A stretch of 64,000 bases of DNA from Dethiothermospora halolimnae (GCF_037577855.1 NZ_JBAKFX010000005.1:62001-126000), one strand, 5' to 3'. Shown: positions 54,489-62,792, numbered from the stretch's first letter. Program-made: numbers and translations. The notes: generated from the letters alone by a model not told the origin.

Positions 54489-56156
54489 CTATGCAGATTT
54501 AATCAGATGTGTAGAATTATCACGTATTTTATATACATCATCACAATATTTTAAAATTGTTTCTCTATGGGTTATAACAATAATAGTCCTATCTTCAAAA
54601 TATTCAAATAAATTTTTGCATATTATTTCTTCCGCTTTTATATCTAATGCAGATGTTGGTTCATCAAACATAATAATAGAACTGTCCATAAAAAAAGCAC
54701 GGGCTAGCGCTATTTTCTGAGCTTGTCCTCCCGATAATGTTATTCCTTTGTCTCCAACTATAGTCTCCAAACCATCAACCATATTATCGATATCTTCTTT
54801 TAAGCACACCTTTTCTAAAACCATATCTATCTGTTCTTCTGAAACATTATCATTAAACAATAATATATTTTCTTTAATAGTACCGGTGAATATATAAGGT
54901 TCTTGCCCTATACATAAAATATTCTTTCTCAGATATTCTAGTTTATATTCGTCGATATTACGTCCATCTAATAATATACTTCCTGAATAAGGTTCCCATA
55001 GCCTTAACAACAATCGTATAATACTAGTCTTGCCTGAACCATTTTTTCCCAATAAAGCAACTTTCTGTTTATTTTTTATTTTAAAATTTATATTTTTTAA
55101 TATAACATTATCATCATATCTAAAGTAAACATTATTAAACTCTATATCCCCATCCAACTGTTTATTAAAATCTACACTACCATCTTTTATAACTTCATTG
55201 CTTTTAAGTAAATTAAATACCCTTTCTAAACTAGCCTTACTCTCCTTTATATCCATATATAATCTAGCAAGGGAAATTATAGGGGAATATATTCTTTGAA
55301 TATACATAGTTAAGGAAAATAATGTACCCACAGTCATCTTACCATTTAAGACCTTATATCCTCCAAAACATATCACAAATATCAACCCTAACCTACTGAT
55401 GAGCATTCCTAAAACACTCGATTCTATCCTTGTCATTACAAATTTCCGTTCTTTTTTCAAAAAATGATTTTGTTTATCTCTATATTTTTCATAAAAAAAC
55501 TTTTCTCCATTAACCATCCTAATTTCATTAATCTTAGAAATAAATTCCTGAGTATTAGAATATAAATTTCCCCGTTCTTCACTAACCTCCATGGCCCTAT
55601 TTTGTATATGTTTTCCATATTTTTTTTGTATAAATACATATATAGTCACTAGTAAAATTGAAACTAAAGCAATTTCCATATTCATACTAAATAATATTAT
55701 AATTAGTCCAGTTGCTGTGACTATATTAACTAAAAAATCACTTATCATAGTGGTAGCTAAATCTTGAATTTTTATTACATCATTTTCTAAAATAGATAAT
55801 ATTTCTCCCGTTTGATATTTGTTGAAGAATTTCATAGAATACATCTTTAACCTTTCTATTATAGATTCTTTAGTTTTAAATATGATCTTCTGTCCTAATT
55901 TTAGAAATTTTTTTCTTTGTAAATATCTAAATAATAACATTATACCAATATTAATAATCATAGCTATTGAATATATAACAAATTTCCTTAAGTCATTTTT
56001 TCCTATCCCATCATCTATAATCAATTTTAATAAATACGGGAATATAATATTACTTATTGAATATATAAACAAACAAATAAAAGCAACTATTTGATCAAAT
56101 AAAAACGTTTTAATGACCTTATTAAAATACATTATAATATAGTTATTTTTCTTCAT
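54489..56156 (-). CDS. ABC exporter (fused permease-ATPase) for the peptide
   Basis: 555 aa. Six membrane helices fill the first 300 residues (FLFDQIVAFICLFIYSISNIIFPYLLKLIIDDG at the start), then the ATPase has Walker A GKNGSGKTS, Q-loop GQEPYIFTG, signature LSGGQAQKIALARAF and Walker B IIMFDEPTSALD. It is the homodimeric MsbA/LmrA-like type. The C39 leader peptidase domain seen in bacteriocin exporters is absent, which fits with the separate S8 protease in the operon. First large gene after the precursor peptide. Confidence 0.9.
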   Translation of the reverse strand: MKKNNYIIMYFNKVIKTFLFDQIVAFICLFIYSISNIIFPYLLKLIIDDGIGKNDLRKFVIYSIAMIINIGIMLLFRYLQRKKFLKLGQKIIFKTKESIIERLKMYSMKFFNKYQTGEILSILENDVIKIQDLATTMISDFLVNIVTATGLIIILFSMNMEIALVSILLVTIYVFIQKKYGKHIQNRAMEVSEERGNLYSNTQEFISKINEIRMVNGEKFFYEKYRDKQNHFLKKERKFVMTRIESSVLGMLISRLGLIFVICFGGYKVLNGKMTVGTLFSLTMYIQRIYSPIISLARLYMDIKESKASLERVFNLLKSNEVIKDGSVDFNKQLDGDIEFNNVYFRYDDNVILKNINFKIKNKQKVALLGKNGSGKTSIIRLLLRLWEPYSGSILLDGRNIDEYKLEYLRKNILCIGQEPYIFTGTIKENILLFNDNVSEEQIDMVLEKVCLKEDIDNMVDGLETIVGDKGITLSGGQAQKIALARAFFMDSSIIMFDEPTSALDIKAEEIICKNLFEYFEDRTIIVITHRETILKYCDDVYKIRDNSTHLIKSA

Positions 56157-56244
56157 AGCACTACACCTTCTTCAAAAAACTTATAGTAATTTAATAGAGC
56201 TAAAGATTTTTAATTATTATTATATATTAATTTTATATTCCTTT

Positions 56245-56290
56245 AAAATTCTAAAAGTTAGATACAATTGTATCTAACTTTTAGAATTTT
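56245..56290. promoter_or_regulatory. 46-nt perfect palindrome between precursor and exporter genes
   Basis: Two 23-nt arms, AAAATTCTAAAAGTTAGATACAA type and its exact complement, touch without a spacer. It lies 108 nt after the precursor stop and 89 nt before the exporter start. No strong T-run follows on the minus strand. It may stabilise the precursor mRNA or act as a partial terminator, giving more peptide than enzyme. Confidence 0.7.
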
Positions 56291-56397
56291 AGCAGAAAAT
56301 CTACTGTACTTGACTAAATATTATCATTCTTTATACTAAGAAAATCAATGTTACTTGTTTCTATTAAATCTTAGATTCCGATTTAAACCTTATAGAT

Positions 56398-56550
56398 TTA
56401 CCATAATGGATTAGTATTATCTGTTTCTCTCCAGCCACATTTGTCTATAGAAGCTGATTTTTTTTCAAAATATTCATCACAGTCATCATCACAACCATAA
56501 CCATTTACCTCTATTTTTAATTCTTTTGCCTTTGCTGCCTTTATTTTCAT
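56398..56550 (-). CDS. Candidate RiPP precursor peptide (50 aa, Cys-containing)
   Basis: 50 aa from the ATG at 56550, which has AAAGGGGG 7 nt upstream; a longer frame to 56613 would bury this site. The first part, MKIKAAKAKELKIEVNGYG, is Lys/Ala-rich and leader-like. The second part holds three Cys (C20, C24, C39) in CDDDCDEYFEKK and DKCGWRETDNTNPLW and is strongly acidic. It is upstream of and in line with an ABC exporter, three radical-SAM genes and a protease. No known precursor family was recognised with certainty. The modification type is not readable from the sequence. Confidence 0.75.
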   Translation of the reverse strand: MKIKAAKAKELKIEVNGYGCDDDCDEYFEKKSASIDKCGWRETDNTNPLW

Positions 56551-56724
56551 TTCTATACCCCCTTTCTTTTTGTATTTTATGATAACCACTCCAAACATAG
56601 ATCTAATTTCCACTAAATAATAGTATGTTTCTAATCTCTATAATTTTAGAAGCGGCTATCTATATTAAAACACCATAAAAATTTTTATAATGTTTTAACC
56701 TACATGAGTATAGTATTTAACTAT

Positions 56725-57516
56725 CTATTTAATTTGGCTACTATCAACTTTCTTTAGAAAATTGTATAATACTGCAGCGACTACTTCTTGTGAATAGGTT
56801 AAAGTTTTTTCGGTAACTTTATCCCAATTTCTTTCGTTATTTGTTAAAGCTAAATCTATATATTGTTTTGCATTTACTGCTGAATCTTTTACCATATTCC
56901 ATATGTAGGATTCTAGCATAAAATCCAGTCTATCTTCATATTTGCTGTATAATCTACTTGAATTCACCTTATAGCTATCCTTATTTTCATCAACCCATTT
57001 TTCAAACTCAGAGTGGTTGGTTAATACCGCTATCTTATTAGCTGCATGATGGGGAACATTTGCATCTGATATAAAATGTATTGCTCTACCCAACTCTTCC
57101 ATACTTTTTTCTATTCTTCCATCTTCATAATAATCTTTTGCTAGTTTTATATGCTCTATAGCCTTTGTTTGGGCTGTAGGATTGGTAGACCCCATATAAT
57201 TTTTCCCGCTATCAGGATCATAGAAATGCCCTGCAAATGTACCATAACTAATTTCATCTTTATCTGGCATATCTGCATATTTTAGCAAAATGTCAATATA
57301 ATCATCATAAAAGGAAATTTTTTTATCATTTCTCAATATACTAATAGCTCTCTTTGTAATAAATTGGTGTGTTCCTGTGATATTTTCAGTATGGCTATAC
57401 TGACCTTCCCCTCCTGTCCAAAGTAATTGATATCCATCTTTAGCAAAAGCAGCATTGGTAAACAAAATACACATTACCAATATAATACTAACTAGGCATG
57501 TACACCTTTTTTTCAT
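56725..57516 (-). CDS. Secreted zinc-dependent phospholipase C, single-domain
   Basis: 263 aa. A signal peptide ends near AFAKDG (residue 25). The Zn-PLC ligands match the clostridial alpha-toxin N-domain in order: H50 (TGTHQF), D82, H97 (GHFYDPD), H147 and D151 (AIHFISD), H157 (PHHAAN), H168 and E172 (HSEFE). The mature N-terminal Trp used as ligand in PLC is not at the expected spacing; W33 is the nearest. The C-terminal PLAT/C2 domain of alpha-toxin is absent, so it is closer to Bacillus cereus PLC. It hydrolyses phosphatidylcholine-type lipids outside the cell. Confidence 0.9.
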   Translation of the reverse strand: MKKRCTCLVSIILVMCILFTNAAFAKDGYQLLWTGGEGQYSHTENITGTHQFITKRAISILRNDKKISFYDDYIDILLKYADMPDKDEISYGTFAGHFYDPDSGKNYMGSTNPTAQTKAIEHIKLAKDYYEDGRIEKSMEELGRAIHFISDANVPHHAANKIAVLTNHSEFEKWVDENKDSYKVNSSRLYSKYEDRLDFMLESYIWNMVKDSAVNAKQYIDLALTNNERNWDKVTEKTLTYSQEVVAAVLYNFLKKVDSSQIK

Positions 57517-57945
57517 TTAATTCATCTCCTTTTGAATTTATCTTATTTTTTAACCATTATAAACCTATACATTTTAATAATTATTCATCATCTAACTATA
57601 TTTTATTGAATATAATTACTTTTTTATTGCCCAATATTATTTATATAGGTTTATTTATGTGAATTTATTTCATTTATAATTTTACTATACCTTTTTTTTC
57701 TTGTCAATGATTTTAATTGATTAATTTTAAATTTAATGCACTAATGTCTCTTTATGTAATTTTATGTTTAATTCTGATACTTGCAAATCTCCCCTTAACA
57801 AATTAATGAGGATCCTCAAAAACATAAAAATAAACCTATGATAAAAATCATAGGTTCATTGGATTTAGTACAAAATACAAACTAATATTATTCCTTTTAA
57901 AAAAAGGATAAAGCCGTATTTGCTACTTCTTTATTCATAATCACT
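57517..57945. other. Intergenic region with plc promoter and alarmone-synthetase terminator
   Basis: 429 nt without a gene. The right part holds the terminator hairpin of the leftward alarmone gene (AACCTATGA/TCATAGGTT, 57834-57856, then T-rich on the minus strand). The left part holds the plc promoter. The rest is AT-rich with nothing further recognised. Confidence 0.6.
57679..57707 (-). promoter_or_regulatory. Sigma-A-type promoter of the phospholipase C gene
   Basis: On the minus strand, TTGACA (57707-57702) and TAAAAT (57684-57679) are separated by exactly 17 nt. They lie about 165 nt upstream of the plc ATG, leaving a long leader. Confidence 0.7.
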
Positions 57946-58617
57946 CTATATACTAATCTTTGCATTCCTTATATTCTTCACTGTTTCCTTTCTGTCCATT
58001 TCAACAATTTCCCGTCTAATATCGGCCATTTTTTCATCTAAGCTCCCTACCATATCAGCACATTCCTTTAATTCCTGAGTAATAAGTTTTGAATCACTCC
58101 CTTTGTGTTTATAGTAAATTTTATGCTCTAAACTAGCCCAGAAATCCATAGCTATAGTTCTTATTTGCACTTCAACTTTTACATACTCTATTTTATTTGT
58201 TAAAAATATCGGAATCTCTATTATCATATGTAGACTTTTATAGCCATTAGGTTTCGGATTCTTTATATAGTCCTTTACTTGCAGAACCTTTATATCATTT
58301 TGTTTTTTTATAATTTGAAATAATGTATATATATCTGATATAAAAGAACATATAATTCTAATTCCTGCAATATCATGAATATGTTTCCTTGCACTATCTA
58401 TACTAACTTCAAGATTCTTTCTTTTTAACTTTTCTATAATTCCCTTGGGCTTTTTCACCCTATCTTTAAGATGTTCTATAGGATTATATTGATGAATATG
58501 TTTGAATTCCTCATTTAAGATTCGTAACTTAGTATTTACTTCTTCTATTGCAAACTTATGAATTAATATTAGGTTTGTCCATTTTTCTAATTCCTTTGAT
58601 GTTAAGGATATATCCAT
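57946..58617 (-). CDS. Small alarmone synthetase (RelA/SpoT synthetase domain)
   Basis: 223 aa, synthetase domain only. Landmarks: KFKHIHQYNPIEHLKDRVKKPKGIIEKLKRK, HIHDIAGIRIICSFISDIYTLFQIIKKQ (metal/GTP region), DYIKNPKPNGYKSLHMIIEIPIFL and KVEVQIRTIAMDFWASLEHKIYYK. These match the YjbM/YwaC-like group that makes (p)ppGpp from ATP and GDP/GTP. No hydrolase, TGS or ACT domains. The start ATG at 58617 has AAAAGGAGCG upstream. Monocistronic with a terminator after it. Confidence 0.93.
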   Translation of the reverse strand: MDISLTSKELEKWTNLILIHKFAIEEVNTKLRILNEEFKHIHQYNPIEHLKDRVKKPKGIIEKLKRKNLEVSIDSARKHIHDIAGIRIICSFISDIYTLFQIIKKQNDIKVLQVKDYIKNPKPNGYKSLHMIIEIPIFLTNKIEYVKVEVQIRTIAMDFWASLEHKIYYKHKGSDSKLITQELKECADMVGSLDEKMADIRREIVEMDRKETVKNIRNAKISI

Positions 58618-58876
58618 TTTATACGCTCCTTTTCTTTAGCTTTATTTATCAAGATTACTGTTTTTTTATTATTCTGCCATATATTTTTATTAGTAAATTT
58701 CAAGACTAAATTATTCTATTATTCTCTTCTTAAAAATTAACAGATTATCGTAAAGTTCTACTATACTTCTAACATTCTACATATTCTTTTTAATTCCTTC
58801 CATTTTCATAAGTTACTTTTATTATTTTATGTAAATCTATCTGAAATATATAATATATATTTGTCTATTTCAGATA

Positions 58877-60319
58877 TTAATAAAAGCTTATTTCCTCATA
58901 CTCTATTTTATCAAGATATGTCTCAATAGACTTTATCCTATCTTTATTTAATTTTGTTAAAAACTTTATATAATGTATCTGCCACTCATCTTTTATTTCT
59001 TTTTGACAAGAAATTGCATCCAATAAATTTATAGAATTTCCCCTTAATTCTTCATAAAAAGCTATTCGAGCTAATATAGTTAGTTCCATATCACTTAATG
59101 TACTAAAAAGATCTATATATTCATTTTCAAACAAACAATTTGCATTAAAAATATCTATCATGTCATGCAACGATTTAATACTTGTATTGAGCATATTTAT
59201 TTTATCTTCACTACTTATAGACCTAATTAGTTTCTTTACTAGCATATTAAATTCATAGTCCCTAAGTTTTTCAGTGGCTCTAAATGTAATAGTATTATTT
59301 TTTATACTTTCTTTTTTATTAGTTATCACTATGCTATCAAGACTTTTATTCTCCACCCCATTTATAACCCTTCCCATAAGAACCTTTTTATATTTATTAA
59401 TATAATCTAACACTCTAAATGAATTAATTTTCAAAGTATTTATTAGCTTTTGAAATGCTTGGTCTATCAATAATTCTATATCATAATTCATGAGGTTATC
59501 AAACTTTTCATTTAAAAACTTATACTGGGAACTACTAATAGCTATTTCTTCTCCTTTACCTCCAGATAAAATCGAAAAAATCGAATTGTTTATAACCAGT
59601 TCAAATATATTGATTAATTCTATTTTATAATCCATTCTAATATTTCTTCCAAAACTAATCAATATTTCTTCTATGTCCTCTTCTCTAAAATGCTTACAAA
59701 ATTCAGTTTCTATATCTAAATGTTCTAAATATTTCTTTATATAAAAAACACCTCTTATTTTTATATCATCTACTGGTAAAGCCAAAGGATAATCTATACT
59801 TGCCATTGTATTGTGGGCTCCAAACATTATTTCATACTTTCTAAAGAATAAAGGTATCGCCTCATAAATTGTAGCATTATATGCTTCAAGCTTAGTATTA
59901 AGTTTATTTCTCTTTATTTTTCTATAATCTTTCATAGTTTTCTCATAATATAAACTTACTAACTCAACTCCCTTTATATATATTTCTTTTATATCCTTTG
60001 TTTTTAAGTCTATTATAGATTTTTCTACATCATCATAATTCATCATATAGGCATCTATTGAATACATAATTGAACTTAATAACTTTTTAGTAGTTTCAAC
60101 TGTAACAGAAGTACTTTCACCTTTTGTATATCTCATTATTAATTTCTCTAATATATAAGATACTTCAGTTTGTATACGACTAACCTCTTTAATGTTAAGT
60201 AAACCTAATTTTAAAGTTTCATTTAAAAGTGAGGCTGTATATTGATTTTGCTCTAATTTAAACTTTTCTACTTTTCTATACTTCTCTACTTCATAATTTC
60301 CTATGTTTTGGGGTTTCAC
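58877..60319 (-). CDS. DUF6179-like protein of unknown function
   Basis: 480 aa, almost entirely helical and cytosolic, with no membrane segment or catalytic motif. The region YTASLLNETLKLGLLNIKEVSRIQTEVSYILEKLIMRYTKGESTSVTVETTKKLLSSIMYSIDAYM is typical of proteins named DUF6179 in Clostridia (recalled, not searched). The start is GTG at 60319, overlapping the TAG of the upstream gene by one base (TAGTG), so the two are coupled and their products probably act together. A role in sporulation or envelope biology would be speculation. Confidence 0.6.
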   Translation of the reverse strand: MKPQNIGNYEVEKYRKVEKFKLEQNQYTASLLNETLKLGLLNIKEVSRIQTEVSYILEKLIMRYTKGESTSVTVETTKKLLSSIMYSIDAYMMNYDDVEKSIIDLKTKDIKEIYIKGVELVSLYYEKTMKDYRKIKRNKLNTKLEAYNATIYEAIPLFFRKYEIMFGAHNTMASIDYPLALPVDDIKIRGVFYIKKYLEHLDIETEFCKHFREEDIEEILISFGRNIRMDYKIELINIFELVINNSIFSILSGGKGEEIAISSSQYKFLNEKFDNLMNYDIELLIDQAFQKLINTLKINSFRVLDYINKYKKVLMGRVINGVENKSLDSIVITNKKESIKNNTITFRATEKLRDYEFNMLVKKLIRSISSEDKINMLNTSIKSLHDMIDIFNANCLFENEYIDLFSTLSDMELTILARIAFYEELRGNSINLLDAISCQKEIKDEWQIHYIKFLTKLNKDRIKSIETYLDKIEYEEISFY

Positions 60320-60783
60320 TAATATACACCCCCTTCGTTTATATTTTCCTCTATTTCTATCTTTCGTCTAAACTCTTTTACAAACTCTTGTAGTTTGCTT
60401 TTTAAAAGCTCTACTGATCCTCCGCATTCATTTTCAAAACATTTCCTAATAATATCTATCAATTGAATATCTCCAATCCTGTCCTCTGTTTCATTCTTCA
60501 AGTAATAAAATATTTCTTGTAATTCATTAAGTACAAAGATATAATCGTTTTCATCTACATAGGATGAACTACTAAAATCTTCTATAAGCTTTTTAGTAAC
60601 TTGAATCCCTAATTCGACCCTGTCATAGTTTTCCAAGATATCATTTCTCACTTCAACTATTTTACTAACTTCTTTAGAGGTTAATGTTAATCCATATTTT
60701 TTGATTTTTTTATTGCTCTTTAATAACTCAGTGACATAGGATTCTTTTATAGCCTTAGAATTAAAAATAATAGGTAAAGACAT
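60319..60783 (-). CDS. DUF6323-like protein, partner of the DUF6179-like protein
   Basis: 154 aa, helical and acidic. The start YVTELLKSNKKIKKYGLTLTSKEVSKIVEVRNDILENYDRVELGI and FVLNELQEIFYYLKNETEDRIGDIQLIDIIRKCF fit the small partner often placed before DUF6179 genes (recalled). The ATG at 60783 has GAAAGGAGTTAGATAG upstream. Its stop overlaps the next start, giving tight coupling. No function known. Confidence 0.6.
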   Translation of the reverse strand: MSLPIIFNSKAIKESYVTELLKSNKKIKKYGLTLTSKEVSKIVEVRNDILENYDRVELGIQVTKKLIEDFSSSSYVDENDYIFVLNELQEIFYYLKNETEDRIGDIQLIDIIRKCFENECGGSVELLKSKLQEFVKEFRRKIEIEENINEGGVY

Positions 60784-60823
60784 CTATCTAACTCCTTTCA
60801 AAACTATTAAACTAAATTTCCCA

Positions 60824-60852
60824 TTGACAAAATTTTAGTTTTGTGGTATAAT
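60824..60852 (+). promoter_or_regulatory. Consensus promoter without a protein gene (possible small RNA)
   Basis: TTGACA (60824-60829), a 17-nt spacer, then TATAAT (60847-60852) on the plus strand: a perfect sigma-A consensus. The first plus-strand gene is about 500 nt away, past a terminator-like hairpin at 60929-60963. The expected transcript would be about 105 nt. Confidence 0.6.
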
Positions 60853-60928
60853 GTAGTTTAACTTTATTTTTAATATATATTGTATATTTTTTTGCTTTTT
60901 TTGTCAATTGTTTTTTTAAATAATAACA

Positions 60929-60963
60929 AAAGCATCTATCATTTAGATGATAGATGCTTTTGT
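60929..60963. terminator. Bidirectional terminator-like hairpin
   Basis: Stem CAAAAGCATCTATCA with its complement and a short ATTTAG-type loop. The minus-strand side can end the remnant regulator transcript; the plus-strand side could end the transcript from the orphan promoter, although its T-run is short. Confidence 0.7.
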
Positions 60964-60987
60964 TACATCATGTTAACTCTACATAAT

Positions 60988-61164
60988 TTATTTAGCACTT
61001 ACTGGTATCTGTATTTCTGTTAACCAATCCTCCTCTTTTTCTCGGTTCCATATACCATCAATATAGGCTTCTCTTGGTTCTCCCATTAATTTATAACCAT
61101 TATCTTCTATCCATTGATATGCAAATGTATAAGCTTCTCTGAGAAAACTTATAAATAACCTTTG
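60988..61164 (-). pseudogene. Remnant of a GyrI-like/AraC effector-binding domain protein
   Basis: The last 58 codons of a frame closed upstream by a TAA (61165-61167) and lacking a start signal. The end reads AYQWIEDNGYKLMGEPREAYIDG, then IWNREKEEDWLTEIQIPVSAK before the stop, the usual C-terminus of GyrI-like small-molecule-binding domains attached to AraC- or MerR-type regulators. The N-terminal part is missing. A terminator hairpin still follows it. Gene decay is the simplest reading. Confidence 0.7.
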
Positions 61165-61349
61165 TTACTCCTATCCTAAAAATTTTATTACTTATAATTA
61201 TCATATAAACATACTCGCACATATAAATATAATAGCATTATTCATATTTCTTTACTTTAATTTATAACAACTTAACATTAGGTCTTAACAATTCAGACTA
61301 TAAATCTAATCATTATTTTTATTATTATAATAAAAAGAGGTGAAACTGT

Positions 61350-62663
61350 ATGCCCAATTTTAAAATTTTTAATAGTGATAAAAACCCACTAGTTACGGCT
61401 AATTATGCACAAAAAATGGGAACATCTTCAGAACTGAGTCCTCTATCGGTTGACTTAGCTGGCAATCTCAATATTAGAACACAAGATTCCCAATTTAATC
61501 GTCTTATTACTTCTCCTAGAAGTCCTTTAATTGAATTAAAATCCACATATGGTATATCAAGTTTAAGGGATTCTATAATCAAAAATGATACTGCTAATAT
61601 TTCTAATGATGGCACTGAATTCAATTTATCTACAGGCACTGGCTCTACTGGAAAAGCTATTTTAGATAGCGCCGAAAGGGGGAGATATATCCCCGGAGCA
61701 ACATGTCAAGCTGGTATAGGTGTTAGAACCCCTCTTAATCAATCCCTTTTAGATAATCAAGAAATTAAATGGGGATATTTTGATGATAATAATGGATTTT
61801 TATTTGGCCAGGATACAACCGGTACTTTTATAGCAATCAAGCGTTCTGGTACTATAGTTAATAAGGTTTATCAGGAAAATTGGAATGGGGATAAACTTGA
61901 TGGTACAGGTCCAAGTAAATTTACTTTAGATTTAACTAATGGAAATATATATCAAATAACCTATACTTGGTATGGTTATGGTACTGTGGAGTTTCAAATA
62001 GTTATGGGAGAAGAAAATAAAAATAACGTCCAAACTCTTATTACTGTTCATAGATTTAGACCAACCGAGGAAACCAGTGTTAGTGATCCCAATCTACCAA
62101 TTAGAGCTGAGGTATCCAACAACGGCACCGAAAATAATGATATTTCCCTTTTGGTAGGGGGACGTCAATATAGTATATTTTCTAATTACAACCCTAATAT
62201 AAGAATCACATCTGAATACAGGACCTTAGAAAGTGTTAGCAATACCACATTTGTTCCTACAGTAACATTTAAGCGAAAAAACGAATTCCCATCTAGCTCT
62301 GGTAGGACAAATTCTGTTAGTGTAAAATTAGAAAGTATTGATATCTTATCAGAAAATGATGCCCTATGGGAAATACGATTTAACCCTACTATTTCTGGAG
62401 GTACAACTACTTTTGAAGATATTAGTAATATTGTCCCTTCAGAAACTGCCGTAGAGGTCAATACTAAAGCTACCAGTGTGACAGGTGGACTAAAAGTCAT
62501 TTCAGGAATCACTGGTGGTGGTTTTTCAAAATCCCAAAGTTTATCACAGATTAATAATCTTAACTTAGATTTCAATGGAAGCCAACCGGTTTCACTAGTA
62601 GTCCGTAACTTAAGTACATCAGGAAATATAACTGTCGTATTTAGAGTAAGAGAAGAATGGTAA
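61350..62663 (+). CDS. Large beta-rich protein with phage-virion-like domain
   Basis: 437 aa with no signal peptide or membrane helix. The start MPNFKIFNSDKNPLVTANYA and LSVDLAGNLNIRT resemble DUF6385-type openings (recalled). Residues about 120-250 (GVRTPLNQSLLDNQEIKWGYFDDNNGFLF, WNGDKLDGTGPSKFTLDLTNGNIYQITYTWYGYGTVEF, PNLPIRAEV) strongly recall a domain of phage structural proteins, where GYFDDNNG and WNGDKLDGTGPSG are hallmarks. The rest is Thr/Ser/Asn-rich beta sequence. AAAAAGAGGTGAAACTGT precedes the ATG. No other phage structural gene is nearby. It may be a surface or spore protein of viral origin (inference). Confidence 0.65.
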   Translation: MPNFKIFNSDKNPLVTANYAQKMGTSSELSPLSVDLAGNLNIRTQDSQFNRLITSPRSPLIELKSTYGISSLRDSIIKNDTANISNDGTEFNLSTGTGSTGKAILDSAERGRYIPGATCQAGIGVRTPLNQSLLDNQEIKWGYFDDNNGFLFGQDTTGTFIAIKRSGTIVNKVYQENWNGDKLDGTGPSKFTLDLTNGNIYQITYTWYGYGTVEFQIVMGEENKNNVQTLITVHRFRPTEETSVSDPNLPIRAEVSNNGTENNDISLLVGGRQYSIFSNYNPNIRITSEYRTLESVSNTTFVPTVTFKRKNEFPSSSGRTNSVSVKLESIDILSENDALWEIRFNPTISGGTTTFEDISNIVPSETAVEVNTKATSVTGGLKVISGITGGGFSKSQSLSQINNLNLDFNGSQPVSLVVRNLSTSGNITVVFRVREEW

Positions 62664-62746
62664 CTTTTCTATAATTATTTTAATTATTTATATTTGATTA
62701 TTATTAAATACTATTATACTAATATTTAGAATAACAGTAGTACTAT

Positions 62747-62792
62747 ATTATAAGATTCATATACTATAGATAGGGTATATGAATCTTATAAT
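62747..62792. terminator. 18-bp perfect hairpin after the virion-like gene
   Basis: ATTATAAGATTCATATAC (62747-62764) pairs with 62775-62792 over a 10-nt loop. It lies 84 nt after the stop and 31 nt before the holin-like start. No T-tract follows, so its role as terminator or mRNA structure is open. Confidence 0.6.

Noticed and set aside
55457..55639. Extra small minus-strand frame inside the exporter gene
   Set aside because: It lies fully within the permease part of the ABC exporter in another frame, with no ribosome site.
56398..56550. Assignment of the peptide as a six-Cys SCIFF-type ranthipeptide
   Set aside because: Only three Cys are present and the sequence lacks the SCIFF layout; the cluster also has three radical-SAM enzymes and a protease.
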